Program-made: the position numbers and the translations under genes
Part shown: positions 26,679 through 36,817 of the stretch, piece by piece
Position numbering within the stretch: the first letter of the stretch is position 1
Layout: the number at the start of each line of letters is the position of its first letter
The notes under the pieces: generated by a model
What the model was told of the DNA's origin: nothing
Databases searched by the model: none
The model's input: only the letters and a program-made list of their open reading frames with translations
Assembly: GCA_036674765.1 (NCBI GenBank)
Contig: JARVKI010000004.1
Location: 620,001-684,000, forward strand
DNA length: 64,000 bases
Origin: Seiridium cupressi
Taxonomy: Eukaryota > Ascomycota > Sordariomycetes > Amphisphaeriales > Sporocadaceae
Reading direction: 5' to 3'

Positions 26679-26876
26679 TTAGTCGGAGCGTGCGTCTACA
26701 GAGTCAGAAGAGAAGCACCTTCTGATGTACTCACGCTCGGTTGTGCGGTTGTTGATCGTACATCCTGGAAGGAGAAAACCACCGTCTCCTTCGCCCCTGG
26801 ATGTGATAGATGCCGGCAGGGGGAGAGCTGCGGCGAGAAGGCCCGTGAAAACGGCAAGGAGTATGCTTGGCTGCAT
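26679..26876 (-). CDS. Putative small secreted protein (65 residues)
   Basis: The ATG at 26876 has A at position -3 and a CA-rich leader of about 100 bases upstream. The product starts with MQPSILLAVFTGLLAAALPL, a good signal peptide with likely cleavage near residues 20-24. The mature part is short, has two cysteines and one N-glycosylation site (NRT), and shows no family I know. A GTGAGT within the frame (about 26733) and a CTGTAG some 39 bases on could form a small intron that would shorten the C-terminus to about 52 residues. Either form would be a small secreted protein. Nothing nearby suggests a pathway. Chance occurrence of the frame is possible. Confidence 0.45.
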   Translation of the reverse strand: MQPSILLAVFTGLLAAALPLPASITSRGEGDGGFLLPGCTINNRTTEREYIRRCFSSDSVDARSD

Positions 26877-28918
26877 TATGAGTTGGAGAGATGTGGCAGA
26901 AGATATTGGATGGTGTAGGTAGTTGAGCTGATGGTGGTCGTGGGACTGAGTTTGACTTGATGTTGTCTCATCCTTTAATACTACTGCAATACTCACTATC
27001 TACTTTTGCCAAGAAGCGAAGGCGGACATCTCATAATCATCTCATTTGCCTTGATCGAGTCGCTCGTACTACCCACCGCTCGGAATGTTGCCAGCCATGA
27101 GACGGACGATGATTGCCGACGTGCGCTCTGAACTCTACGGCACAGCAGCGTGATCCATGGATATGGATTGGGCAATTCCAAGGGAGTGCACGACCGGGTA
27201 GTGGTAGTGTTAATGGCTGCGCGGCCGGCGGATATGAAATGTTACTAATATTGGCCACCCCTGTCAGGTACCGGCAGGCCATGATGCCCTAGAGGATCCG
27301 CATCCTTGGTTCGTCACAGGATCCGGTTCTCGCGTATCCCAAAGATTTTGTTTTTGCACTTTTGAAGTAAAGGTGGAGTTGTGACGACTATCGTGTGGCT
27401 GAATGCCGGTATTGCGTCGACCGTTTTGACCTGCATACAGGATTGTTGCATTGGAGCAAAGTGAGTCGGGATTGGTTGGGCTAGGCGTCCCGAAAATACG
27501 GAACCCGGGCCCAATCGTGCGGGAAGGGAAAAAAAAAACGGCATTTCTTCGACAATGGCCCCCTCCTACCCTGAGATTGAGTGCTTTGCAAGGTCGTCGA
27601 GTATATGATTACTTTCTTGTTCACTTCTTCGGTTAGCAAATGGGTGTCACCTCCGCCACAATCGGCCGGGCTCGGATCCCTCCGAATATACCCTGTAACT
27701 CTTCTCGTCCCACCCTGGCCTGCCAGTGTACATACTTCTCTAGCTTCCTTGACTAGAGACACCCAAGCAAGAAACACAGACCTATATGAGGAAGACAATC
27801 CCACACCTTGAGCTCCGGTGCTACCGAATTCTTAAGATAGATCGTCTCCACTTCCGTTGGACACGACCAGGTGACTAAGCAGAATAAGTTTCTTCAGCGC
27901 CGAGCGCAGTGGATCGTGTGTCTCCCGAAAGATCTCCATTCCAAATCAAACGTTCTGGCATCGTAGTAAGTAGAATATTCGCGAACTATATCCTGCGAGA
28001 TTGCCGACCTTGGAGTCGATGATAATATCAATTTCGTCCTGCCACTCTTGATACTGAGCCGGTATTTGAGGTTTTGGAAGAAATCTTCCGATCTCACATC
28101 GATATGGTGGAAGCATGATTACGCAAGCAGAACTACTCCTCTGGGGCATAATCTGGCAGCAGTTTGATTCCAGACTGTGTTTCAGTGATTATGTGCTCAT
28201 TCTGGCCCCTGTCGGCTCGCCCAGCATCCGCCTGAACGACGTTCAGCTCATATGTGCCTATGCGGCACGTATAGACGGGGCTATACTAGTGAGTTTTCCG
28301 CTCGGGCCTTGCCTTCTAGGGTGGGAGCCCCAGCAGAGGAGCTATGCCACTACTGGAAATACTGAACGAGACACGTCGTCAACAGGCACGGCTTCCTTCG
28401 CATGATAAGTCAGCCGACTGCTAAGTGTCGCTTATGCGCGTTCAGTATGGGGTCCTGGGTCTTACCGGCGTAGGGCTGGTTTTTGTGGGCATTATGGGGG
28501 CCCCATTGAAATTATGGATGGGATTACGGCTGAGGCCCGTGGGCATGGCATCACGGACAGTACGATCAATTTAGCCTTGACTGATTGGCTAACCGTTGCC
28601 AATCTCGTAGTGGCTAGACCCAACTTTGCAATTCCGGACAAATCCAGCTAAGCGTTATCGTATCAGATCACCATTCAGATCCATGCTCAATTGGACTTGA
28701 CGTCAAGGCATTCGTTGCAACTCAATAGTGATAACAGGATATTTTCTGAATGAGTCTTATGCAAAAAGGAAATACGGGTTGAGGCGAGTCCGCCACTAAT
28801 CTGCTTGTTCGAGCTACTTAGAACTGTGCAGGCTGCCGCACCCGCTCTGCATATCCCGACCTGTCTTCACAAAGACAGTCATTATGACCTGTACAGCACA
28901 ATCAAACTAGCATTCCAT
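26877..28918. other. Intergenic region, no feature seen
   Basis: This contains the promoter side of the small secreted protein at 26.7 kb and then sequence in which I recognise no gene, RNA or repeat. Confidence 0.5.
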
Positions 28919-29083
28919 TTACTTCTTCGTGTAACAGTCAGATCCTGAGTCCAAGATAGCGCGCACCGGAATGCCCCCTCCAGTACATCCTGTATCTACC
29001 TCGCTTGGTTCAGGAGCGGGGGCTGCTAATGACAGCTGTGCGAAGACGATTGAAGCTAGGAGTATGGGGATTGATGAAAGCAT
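28919..29083 (-). CDS. Putative small secreted peptide (54 residues) with spliced leader
   Basis: The product has a clean signal peptide (MLSSIPILLASIVFAQLSLA, residues 1-20) followed by an APAPEP segment and a 28-residue Gly-rich mature region with two cysteines (residues 33 and 50), ending YTKK. Three things argue for a real gene. A TATATAAA box lies on the minus strand at 29303-29296. An apparent 5'-leader intron runs from 29177 to 29110, with donor GTAAGT, branch site GCTAAC and acceptor CAG. The ATG follows an A-rich leader. I recognise no homologue. Such peptides in gene-poor fungal DNA are often lineage-specific secreted proteins. The two cysteines could form one disulphide. Function is unknown. 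Confidence 0.6.
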   Translation of the reverse strand: MLSSIPILLASIVFAQLSLAAPAPEPSEVDTGCTGGGIPVRAILDSGSDCYTKK

Positions 29084-29109
29084 CTTGATCTTGTGGGTCT
29101 TGAATATTT

Positions 29110-29177
29110 CTGTTTTGTCTTGAATAGGTTAGCGGCTGTATCCCAAAGGTGACCCGGGGTACTTGATATGGACTTAC
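29110..29177 (-). other. Probable 5' UTR intron of the small secreted peptide
   Basis: Read on the minus strand, it has donor GTAAGT, branch-like GCTAAC 18-25 bases from the end, and acceptor ACAG. Its length of 68 bases is typical for this genome. Confidence 0.5.
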
Positions 29178-29295
29178 ATGGCGAAAATGCTAAGTTCGAA
29201 ATACGTAAATATTCGTAGTGGTTTTAGGAGGCGTCCGAAATATATCGAGAATCTAGTGATAAAATTTCTCAATATAGCAGGCAATTTCAATGCTC

Positions 29296-29303
29296 TTTAT
29301 ATA
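29296..29303 (-). promoter_or_regulatory. TATA box of the small secreted peptide
   Basis: TATATAAA on the minus strand, about 120 bases before the leader intron and 213 before the ATG. Confidence 0.5.
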
Positions 29304-31916
29304 CATTCAAGAGGATGAATGGCCCCCGGCTCTACCACCACTAGACACCCTCCGTATTTGTGTATCTGAGCGATACCGACGATATTGAAGCGCCAAGGCG
29401 GCACATACTAGATGTCTCCACACCCCTGAATGATCTACACTAGCCATCTATTCTTGGCGTTTCTTTCGCAATTGTTTCCCCTTCTTGCTTATATCTGCCT
29501 GCTCAGCTGTGATAATTGTTTCAAGTACTGAATACGGTCCGATGATGACGCATTGATGAATATGCCTGACATATCCGTGGCGTATACTGCGCCTACACAA
29601 TATAACATCCCAGCGCGGGCCAATCACGCAACTTCGAATGCTCTCTGGTCATTGGTGGTAAATCCAACAAATTGGTTCTTGAAGGAGGATCACCCAGTCG
29701 GTTGCTTTCGAGGAATATGCCGCTAGATCAATATCCAACATTGGTAAAAGGAGATCGCTAAAATCGACCAATGACAGGCCTTCTTCGGAACTGTATAGCC
29801 ACGATGAAATGCGCTCTCATCATCCCATGATGTGTCTCAAAGCTGGATGGGATGGGCTCCCTGTTCGTACCTGTAGGACGATGCCATGTCCGCGTAAGCT
29901 ACCATTCAACCCACCCTTGCCGCTGACCAACTGACCTTCAAGCTCAAGGAATGGTGTTGGCGGCCTCGAAGTCTTGAACAAACCTGGATGAGGGAGCGAA
30001 CGTCTCCTATGTTTAGCCTATTTTGACCGGTCCATTTTAATTCTTAAGCTTAGCTTATCCGACAACCTTTCGAGGCGGCTATCGAACTTGGACATCATCC
30101 TGGGTAGAACCAGGTGCATTCCTTGCGTACCGGTTTCCTTTTAATAGAGCTCCTTGCTAGGGCCGCACAATCGTACCGAGGAGTTGATCTTCAATGCTTG
30201 CGCATCGCTGTTGGTGACAGTTGTCGGGGTAAGCCGCAAGTACGAAAGGCGAACTAATACACAATCATGTGGGAGATCTATGTGTATGTCGGCAATTAGG
30301 AAATGACCATCTCTCAGGGAAATGACGCCGCAAAAGCATATCGAGACAGTACCGCTGCCGCCAAGCATATTGACGATGTGTGTGAGTCTAGCCTTAACTA
30401 AAGGGAACACTCTCGATATTAAAAAGTTTGGCAATTTTATAATATTTTCTAGTATATTAATCACTATTCTTATTTACGGCATTGCACGCGAGGGTGGAAT
30501 TCGGCATACTACCAAATAGTCAAATTATCGGAATCAACATGGCGAGATATGGAGTAGCTCAACTGTGCTGGACTTGTACTTGGCACCCAACATCACTTCC
30601 TCTAGTAACACGTAGATCGTGCGCCATTGCCTGTAGAACGCCATGTTCTGCGATGCGGATCTAGGTCATTACCGAGGCGACCTCACCGTAGATAATGGCG
30701 AGTACTAACTACATCCGCTGCCAATGCTTCCAGAGCAGTTTGAATTGGACATCAAGCTCAACATGCAATAGCTCGGTACGGATGCAATGCAGTAGTGCAA
30801 CAGCGAATCTAAGGAGATGGAGGTAACTTGTCATAAAGGACACGTTTTCTTATGTATTGACCTTAATTGAGTTATCAAAAGCAAGACAAATTGGTCTTCA
30901 TTACTACGCTGCATTGGAATGACAACAAAGCAATTGGGCCGCTCTCAAATCCATCTAGAACAGCAATATCTAGCGAAACGAAAATTTGCATGATAAAATA
31001 TTCAACGTCCGTAATAAGCAGCGAAACTAGATCCACCTGCCTGTTGACTAACGGCATCGGGTACGGCTGAGGCGTCCCAACGCGGTGGCACCAATGAGGC
31101 GACAGAGGTTTACGCGAAGTAGCTAGGGATTCGATAACGGGATTTACGGATGCTGACCCTTTGTTGAAGACTACCTTAGATTATTTATCAAGTCATCCCT
31201 TGGATTATCAAGGTTCAACCGCAGGAAAATGCCTGCCTACTTACGGCCGTAATTTGATTTGAAAGTTGCTGACTTGAAGGCTACTTGAAACGCGGTAGAT
31301 TCAGTACAATCAAATTATGGTAGATATCAGACAACACTATGTCCTTCTAGGCTGAACGACCTGGGGGCCTCGTGCTCAGTTAGGAACGACCCTGAAAGCA
31401 AGTACCGTAGCGAGAAAAGGCCTTGGAGATGATCAGAACATTCCATCTATCGGGGTATCCCTTGAAAGCGAAGCTAGACACAAGTGTTGACCAAAGCTTT
31501 ATCTCCGACTGCTTTTATTTTCACACGACGCGCCGCATGGTTCATGCAGACTGTGGGGCCCGAGCGACCCCACCAATCGCCAGTGACTACTTATGTAGGC
31601 TTCTGCCTCCGGGACAGAATCCGTAGGATCAAATTGCGAAAGATGGCGCCGGCGGTCACTGTTTCCGGCATTTTGAATGATTCAAATATCTGGGATTAGG
31701 AGAGAAGTCGGGACCGAAGCTGGAGCGACAGCAAGGTGCTACACAATTGCAGTTGCTCAGCAAGTGCCAGCCACTGGCCGAGACCCACACCTGGGCGACG
31801 TTGGATCTAACGTCATGCACGAGACTCGGCCAGGCGGCACCATTCCCAACCTTCATGCAAACCACTGCCGAATACATTGAGTCCAGGCACGATTAATTGG
31901 ACAGAGAACGAGGACG
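29304..31916. other. Intergenic region, AT-rich in part, no gene recognised
   Basis: About 30.1-31.4 kb is AT-rich and resembles the island at 13.8-18.4 kb. A short frame near 31462-31510 contains LDTSVDQSFIS, which faintly resembles a retropepsin active-site segment but is too short and too altered to annotate. Nothing else is supportable. Confidence 0.45.
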
Positions 31917-33494
31917 ATGGCGCTGAAAAAGCTGCCGAATGAACTGGTCCTGCAGGCGTTTCAGCAGATTGACACCATCGAAACACTGCAGGCTGTCGCA
32001 TGCACGTGCAGGAAGTTCAGGGAGATTGCTGAGATATGCATCTATTCCCAGGCGCTTTGCACCAAGCGCTTGACAGTAGACAAGGTTCTGGCGCTCTGTC
32101 GAAAAGAGCCTACGCGAGCTTCGTATCTTCTCGACTTACAGCTGCTATACTCAACACGACACTATGACTTCTTGGACTCTCAAGCTGTCGACCTTGGCTA
32201 TTTCCCGTGCCTCCGGTCATTTGTCTCTGAGAGTCCCTTTTGCAACTCCCACTCTCGCATTGGCATGAAGGATGAAAGCATCTGGCGAGCGGACATGCAA
32301 GCATACCTCCACGCCTTTGAACAAGCATCCCTGCTCTCCACCATCCCAAGCGAGGACAGACCATTGAGTAATCTCAGATCTTGTAAGTGTTGCCATCGCC
32401 CCACGTCTGCTGGAAATCCAACTTAACAAAGTTTAGTGACGCTCCACTGGACTGGAAGCCTCAATTTGAGATTCTGGGAGACGACTTCAGCTTGCCCTAT
32501 TTTCTTGCTGCCTGAATTACGGACATTGACGGTCTCATGCGTCAAGATCAAGGCTGCAGAGACCGAGTTCGACGTAACTCGCCTCAAGGGACAGACCAAG
32601 CTAGAATCTCTAACTTTTGTAGAAAGTGTGGTGTCCCCCGACGCGCTGGGCCATATCCTCTCGTACCCTAACGCCCTTAGAAGTTTCTCTCTACAAGAGA
32701 TCAATTACCACAGAACAGACACGTCTGCCTATAAATTCTTCAAAGATGACAACAGCGCATCCTTGAGGGCTCTTGCGCAACAGTCAGCCAGCATCCGGCG
32801 CTTACACTTCTTTGGGCGACATGTGCACTACGGTCGACGCCCAGGTCTAGATCTTTCCGAACTGCGCTCGCTCGAGCACTTGCAACTCAGTTCTTCCGAC
32901 TACAGGATTGAAGTGCCGCCTCCGTTTCTTGAAACCATCTGTCTCAATGATCTGGATCCAAGGATGCTCCGGTCAGTCTGGCGAGGTGCCATGCTTAAAG
33001 ATATCAAGTTCGTAGAGTGTGTCGAAAATTGTGCGAAACGTGACTCAACACTTACGCTGAATCTCCGCCTCCAGCGCTTCCATGGATACTATATTAGCCC
33101 ATTTGGAACAGGTCCTGCTCAGGGAGATCCGCATCAAATGACTGTTTCAGAAGTACTTGACGCTTTGAGGGACTCATTAAGGGATAGATCTAGGTATACT
33201 CTGGCGGAACACCCTGATGAGATTGCATCTATCTCGTCGGATCATACTGAGACCGCTTTTGAGGACGCGCCACCTCCATCCACCGATACTGCTCCCGTGC
33301 GCTTGAGGATCCTGACGGCCAAGCGTGTGCATTTCATACCACCCTTTCTTCATAGCGAGAAGCAACGGAGATGGGTTGTACGCTATGACTCGAGGCTGCT
33401 GGAAGATCCTTACTATGAAGACTCCGGAATCCTTGAGAACGAGGACAGCAGTAACGTGGATGAGCATATGAGGGGCGCTTTTCAGCTTGGCTAG
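31917..33494 (+). CDS. F-box domain protein
   Basis: Exons are 31917-32382 and 32437-33494, joined in frame (AGA TCT T|TG ACG), giving 507 residues. Residues 1-40 match an F-box: KKLPNELVLQAFQQI followed by LQAVACTCRKFREIA. The rest is an irregular leucine-rich region with repeated strands of the LRSLEHLQLSS type, as in fungal F-box/LRR-like proteins, ending in an acidic tail near residues 490-505. F-box proteins bind Skp1 and bring substrates to SCF ubiquitin ligases. Fungi carry many lineage-specific copies, so the substrate cannot be guessed. The intron is short and carries a CTTAAC branch site near its 3' end. Confidence 0.85.
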
Positions 33495-34961
33495 AAGTGT
33501 CATATATGTCCGAAGCCTTATTCACCTGAGGCTCTGGAAAGGGAGTGACAAATATTTGCCAGCATGTCAAAAAAAAGTTCGGTTTTATTCTTGGTAGAGC
33601 CCAACTGATTTTCTTGGAAGGAACTTCGTAAAGGGGCTAAGTATTATCTGCTGATGTCTCACGCTGGAAACCCTCGTCTAAACTTCATCAGTGATCCTGT
33701 GATGGAATATCCTTCGGATGTGATAATTACAGTGAGAACTGAACAACGGCCAATCGCATCAGTACAAACGATACTATCAATCAAGCCCATCAATGTTGAG
33801 CGGCGAAATGTCCGTTATGTAACAGTCCCAAGGCTGCCTGCAGGCGGTACTTACACCAGCATGACTACGGATGCTGGGACGACAGAGCTTGCCACCGGTT
33901 GACAACATAGAAAGTATGAAGGTCATTGCTGAAGCTAGATACAGTGTTAGTTGATCCGATATCAGATCCATTTCTAGCGCTATAGGTATCCCAGTAAATA
34001 ACGACTGTGCAACCAGCTGATCAGCACCTTGTACCAGTGCCCCTTCTAGAACATATAACAGGGCATTGCAAAGGGGAGCTAAGACGAGTTGGTCGTATAT
34101 GTACCCCTCAGTCCAGATGAAACCGCGGACAATCATAAGTGTTAAATGCTTGCATTTGGTGGTAGAATGATTCGGATTCTTTCCTTAAGAGGCTCTTCCG
34201 TATTTGTTGTACAACGGCCGCTCAGGCAGATCAAATTCAGACAAATCTTATCAAGCTCTGAGGGTATCGATCAACCAGTCAGCTCTTCGGCCAACTTCTG
34301 AAATCTTAATTCTCCATCTCATAGCTCTCCCATTCAATGCAACTATCAATCGAAGTCACTAAATATTCAGGCCGATTCTCCATTCAGATATATGAAAGCC
34401 CGTATCAAGTGTGATATTTGTGGTGCCCTGACTTCTAGGTATGCAAGAAAACTTCCTAGTAATTCCGTCTGTTCTAGATTAGCTCCCTCCTGCCCAAATT
34501 TGGCCATTTCATCACAAAGGCTTCACCACACACAATTCTTGGGTAATTAGGCATTGTCAAAAAACTTTCAGATTGTTTCTCTCTTTTCTGGCTGCTCCCA
34601 GGTGCGGCAGTCATCTTTACTTGTCCTTTTTGCAGACGACGGTTGCATTTCAGCAACTACCCCGCAGGATATCGCTGGTGAATTTTGATATTTGTATTCT
34701 GGTTCACAGGACCTTCTCCTCAAAGACGAATTTGCGAATTTCGTGTGAATTGAGTCGTTGATATTGCCAGATTTGGGTAAGTGCCTTCCTTCACTAGCAT
34801 TCACTACATGTGCGTTCCAGTCCCTGCTTCACTCTTGCGCATTTCACGAGGCTTACCACTTCTATTTAAAGGACTCCGCCATTCACAAAGAGATTGTTGA
34901 CAACTTGCCGTTCACCACTCAAGGTGGCGCAGCCAAATTTTCCCCACAGTATCGTCGCTTC
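33495..34961. other. Intergenic region, no feature seen
   Basis: Moderately AT-rich. I found no conserved frame or RNA gene; the right end leads into the tandem repeat upstream of the 2EXR-like gene. Confidence 0.45.
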
Positions 34962-35180
34962 TTCTACTTCTGCCCTTACCTACTTGGTACAACATCTTTC
35001 CCAGACAGACCTGATTTGTCGTCAGCCATTTTCTACCGCTGCCTCTACTTGATTTACGTGGTACAAACACTATTCCCAAACAGACCTGATAAGTCGTCGA
35101 TAACCTTCTACCTCTGCCTCTGCTTCCCCCTACACGGTCAAACATCATCCCATACAGACCTGACCAGTTGTCGAAATCAG
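34962..35180. repeat. Three imperfect tandem copies of a 69-75 base unit
   Basis: The units run 34962-35030, 35031-35105 and 35106-35180. Each begins TTCTAC(C/T)NCTGCC and contains a CAAACA or CAACAT box and an ACAGACCTGA core, then GTCGTC or TTGTCG. The copies differ by substitutions and small indels. The array lies immediately upstream of the 2EXR-like gene, in its promoter or leader. Confidence 0.75.
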
Positions 35181-35299
35181 CGTCGCTGATCTCACTACTA
35201 GTCATCTAGACACTGAGGTTCGTGGGCTCTGCCGTTCAATTTTTCCGCCAACACTCGTCACCTCGGACTCCACCCGACCCGTTGCCTCTGCATCTAAAG

Positions 35300-36376
35300 A
35301 TGGCAGACCTTCAGCTTTACAGTGAGGTTCCGACTGAGATCACGCTTCTGGTCTGGAGACATGCGATCAATGCCGCCGGTGTCCAACACTTCCGAATCAG
35401 CATGACGGTTCAGGATCGCATCTTGCGCGTGAAACCCTGGGAACAAAACGGACCTATTGTTAACTCCACCTGGCGTCAACGCTGGAACATCTCTCGAATC
35501 GATCAGAATGCATGGGAGGAGTATGACAAGTGGGTGACCGAGACCAAGCAGAGAGGTGCGCTGTGGATCGCCCCGGTGTCTGCTAAGCCAGGAGCGAATC
35601 AGATTCACCTGAACAGAGCCAAGGTCGATGCCAAGCAGGACTTGGTCATGTTGACATTCACTGGGGGTTACCTCAATCTGGATCTCCTCGATGTCAGCAT
35701 GAACAAACTCCAGTTCCGACGCCTTGAGCGCATTGGGTTCAACTGGAAGCAGACGGAGACGGGTAAGGATTGGGCTATCGAACCTTTCAAGTGCATCTGC
35801 TGTCACAGAACCCACAAAAAGCTTCCGCACTGTCCGGTGCGAATTGTCCAATTCCTGCGTTTGTTCCCGGACATCAAGCACTTCTACTTCGTCTTCCGCA
35901 TCAACGGCACGGATATCGCAGTCTCCCAAACCGAGAGTCGAGGTCGCGGCAACAATGCCAAGCCAGACAAGGCGGTTCCAAGCAAGAAGGGAGCGATCAT
36001 CGATGGCCGCGTCACCAAGCAAAAGCCCAAGAAGCGCACAGCAGAGCAGAAGATCGAGGGAGCATTGTCAGCTTTCCGAGGTGAGTAGAATCCTGACAAA
36101 TTGAGCTTGAGACTGCAGCTGACGACGCCGGTAGCAATGGCCGAGAAGAAGAACCTCCAGATCTGGTCCGATTGCGAGCGCAGCTATTATGAGGTCAAGA
36201 TGGACAACCTGAGGGCCTTGACCGCCTACGGCGATATCGAGAAATCCATGAAGCTAGTCAAGAAAGAATGGCTGGCTGAGGAGAGCCCCGAGTTCTCGCC
36301 GCGCGAGAAGCAGCAGTTTGCCGAGACAGAATTCCACTTCGTGGTTTGCCGCGAGCGTCTTTCCAGAAAGAAGTGA
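35300..36376 (+). CDS. 2EXR-like domain protein of unknown function
   Basis: Exons are 35300-36080 and 36135-36376; the junction GCT TTC CGA G|CA ATG keeps the frame, giving 340 residues. The N-terminus has LYSEVPTEITLLVWRHAI, the signature opening of the fungal 2EXR domain (an LPTEIRLxIWxxA pattern). An IHLNRAKVDAKQDLVML segment follows at about residues 108-124, in the place where these proteins have a run of Arg followed by DxLYL. A CICC-x5-H cluster at about residues 165-175 could bind metal, but the spacing is not a known finger. The basic stretch near residues 215-250 suggests a nuclear or nucleic-acid-binding tail. 2EXR proteins are abundant in Pezizomycotina and have no established function. 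A possible upstream ATG-less extension exists, so the ATG at 35300 is preferred. Confidence 0.75.
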
Positions 36377-36817
36377 AAAGCCCGGGCACGGACTTTCTGA
36401 TGAGGCTTCGGGATGAGGTGATGGTTTGGTGGTATCCGGGTAGGGCGTGCGATGCGTTGCATGGATGGGTTTGACACGAGCGAACACGTTTGCTTGCGAG
36501 GGTTTGCTGCGGACGCCTGGTATATACCCTCGCTTTTCATACCGAGATAGGCGATTACGATTCCTATAGATGTACCTCAATGAATACTAGATCTCCATAA
36601 TCTATATCAGCCGACGCGATAGACATCTGCTAACTTAGCCTACTTTAGCCTCCGGGCCGCTATCATCGGGGTAGTTCCAGTGGGGAGAGACAGTGCTGTG
36701 ACCGGCTAAGCGGCCGAGATCGGAATGACCTCAGGGTGTTCCGAGCAGCCAATGCTAATCAGAATATTAGCGACCGTATGATCATAACTTTGGCTCACGA
36801 CTTACAGGCAATATAAA
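36377..36817. other. Intergenic region
   Basis: 3' flank of the 2EXR-like gene and promoter of the LrgA/LrgB-type gene. No further feature seen. Confidence 0.5.

Noticed and set aside
30141..30464. 107-codon minus-strand frame in AT-rich DNA
   Set aside because: No family resemblance; the composition suggests chance or a decayed sequence.
34758..35189. 143-codon frame covering the tandem repeat
   Set aside because: It starts at TTG, and the third repeat unit shifts frame relative to the others. It is better explained as a non-coding tandem repeat than as a gene.
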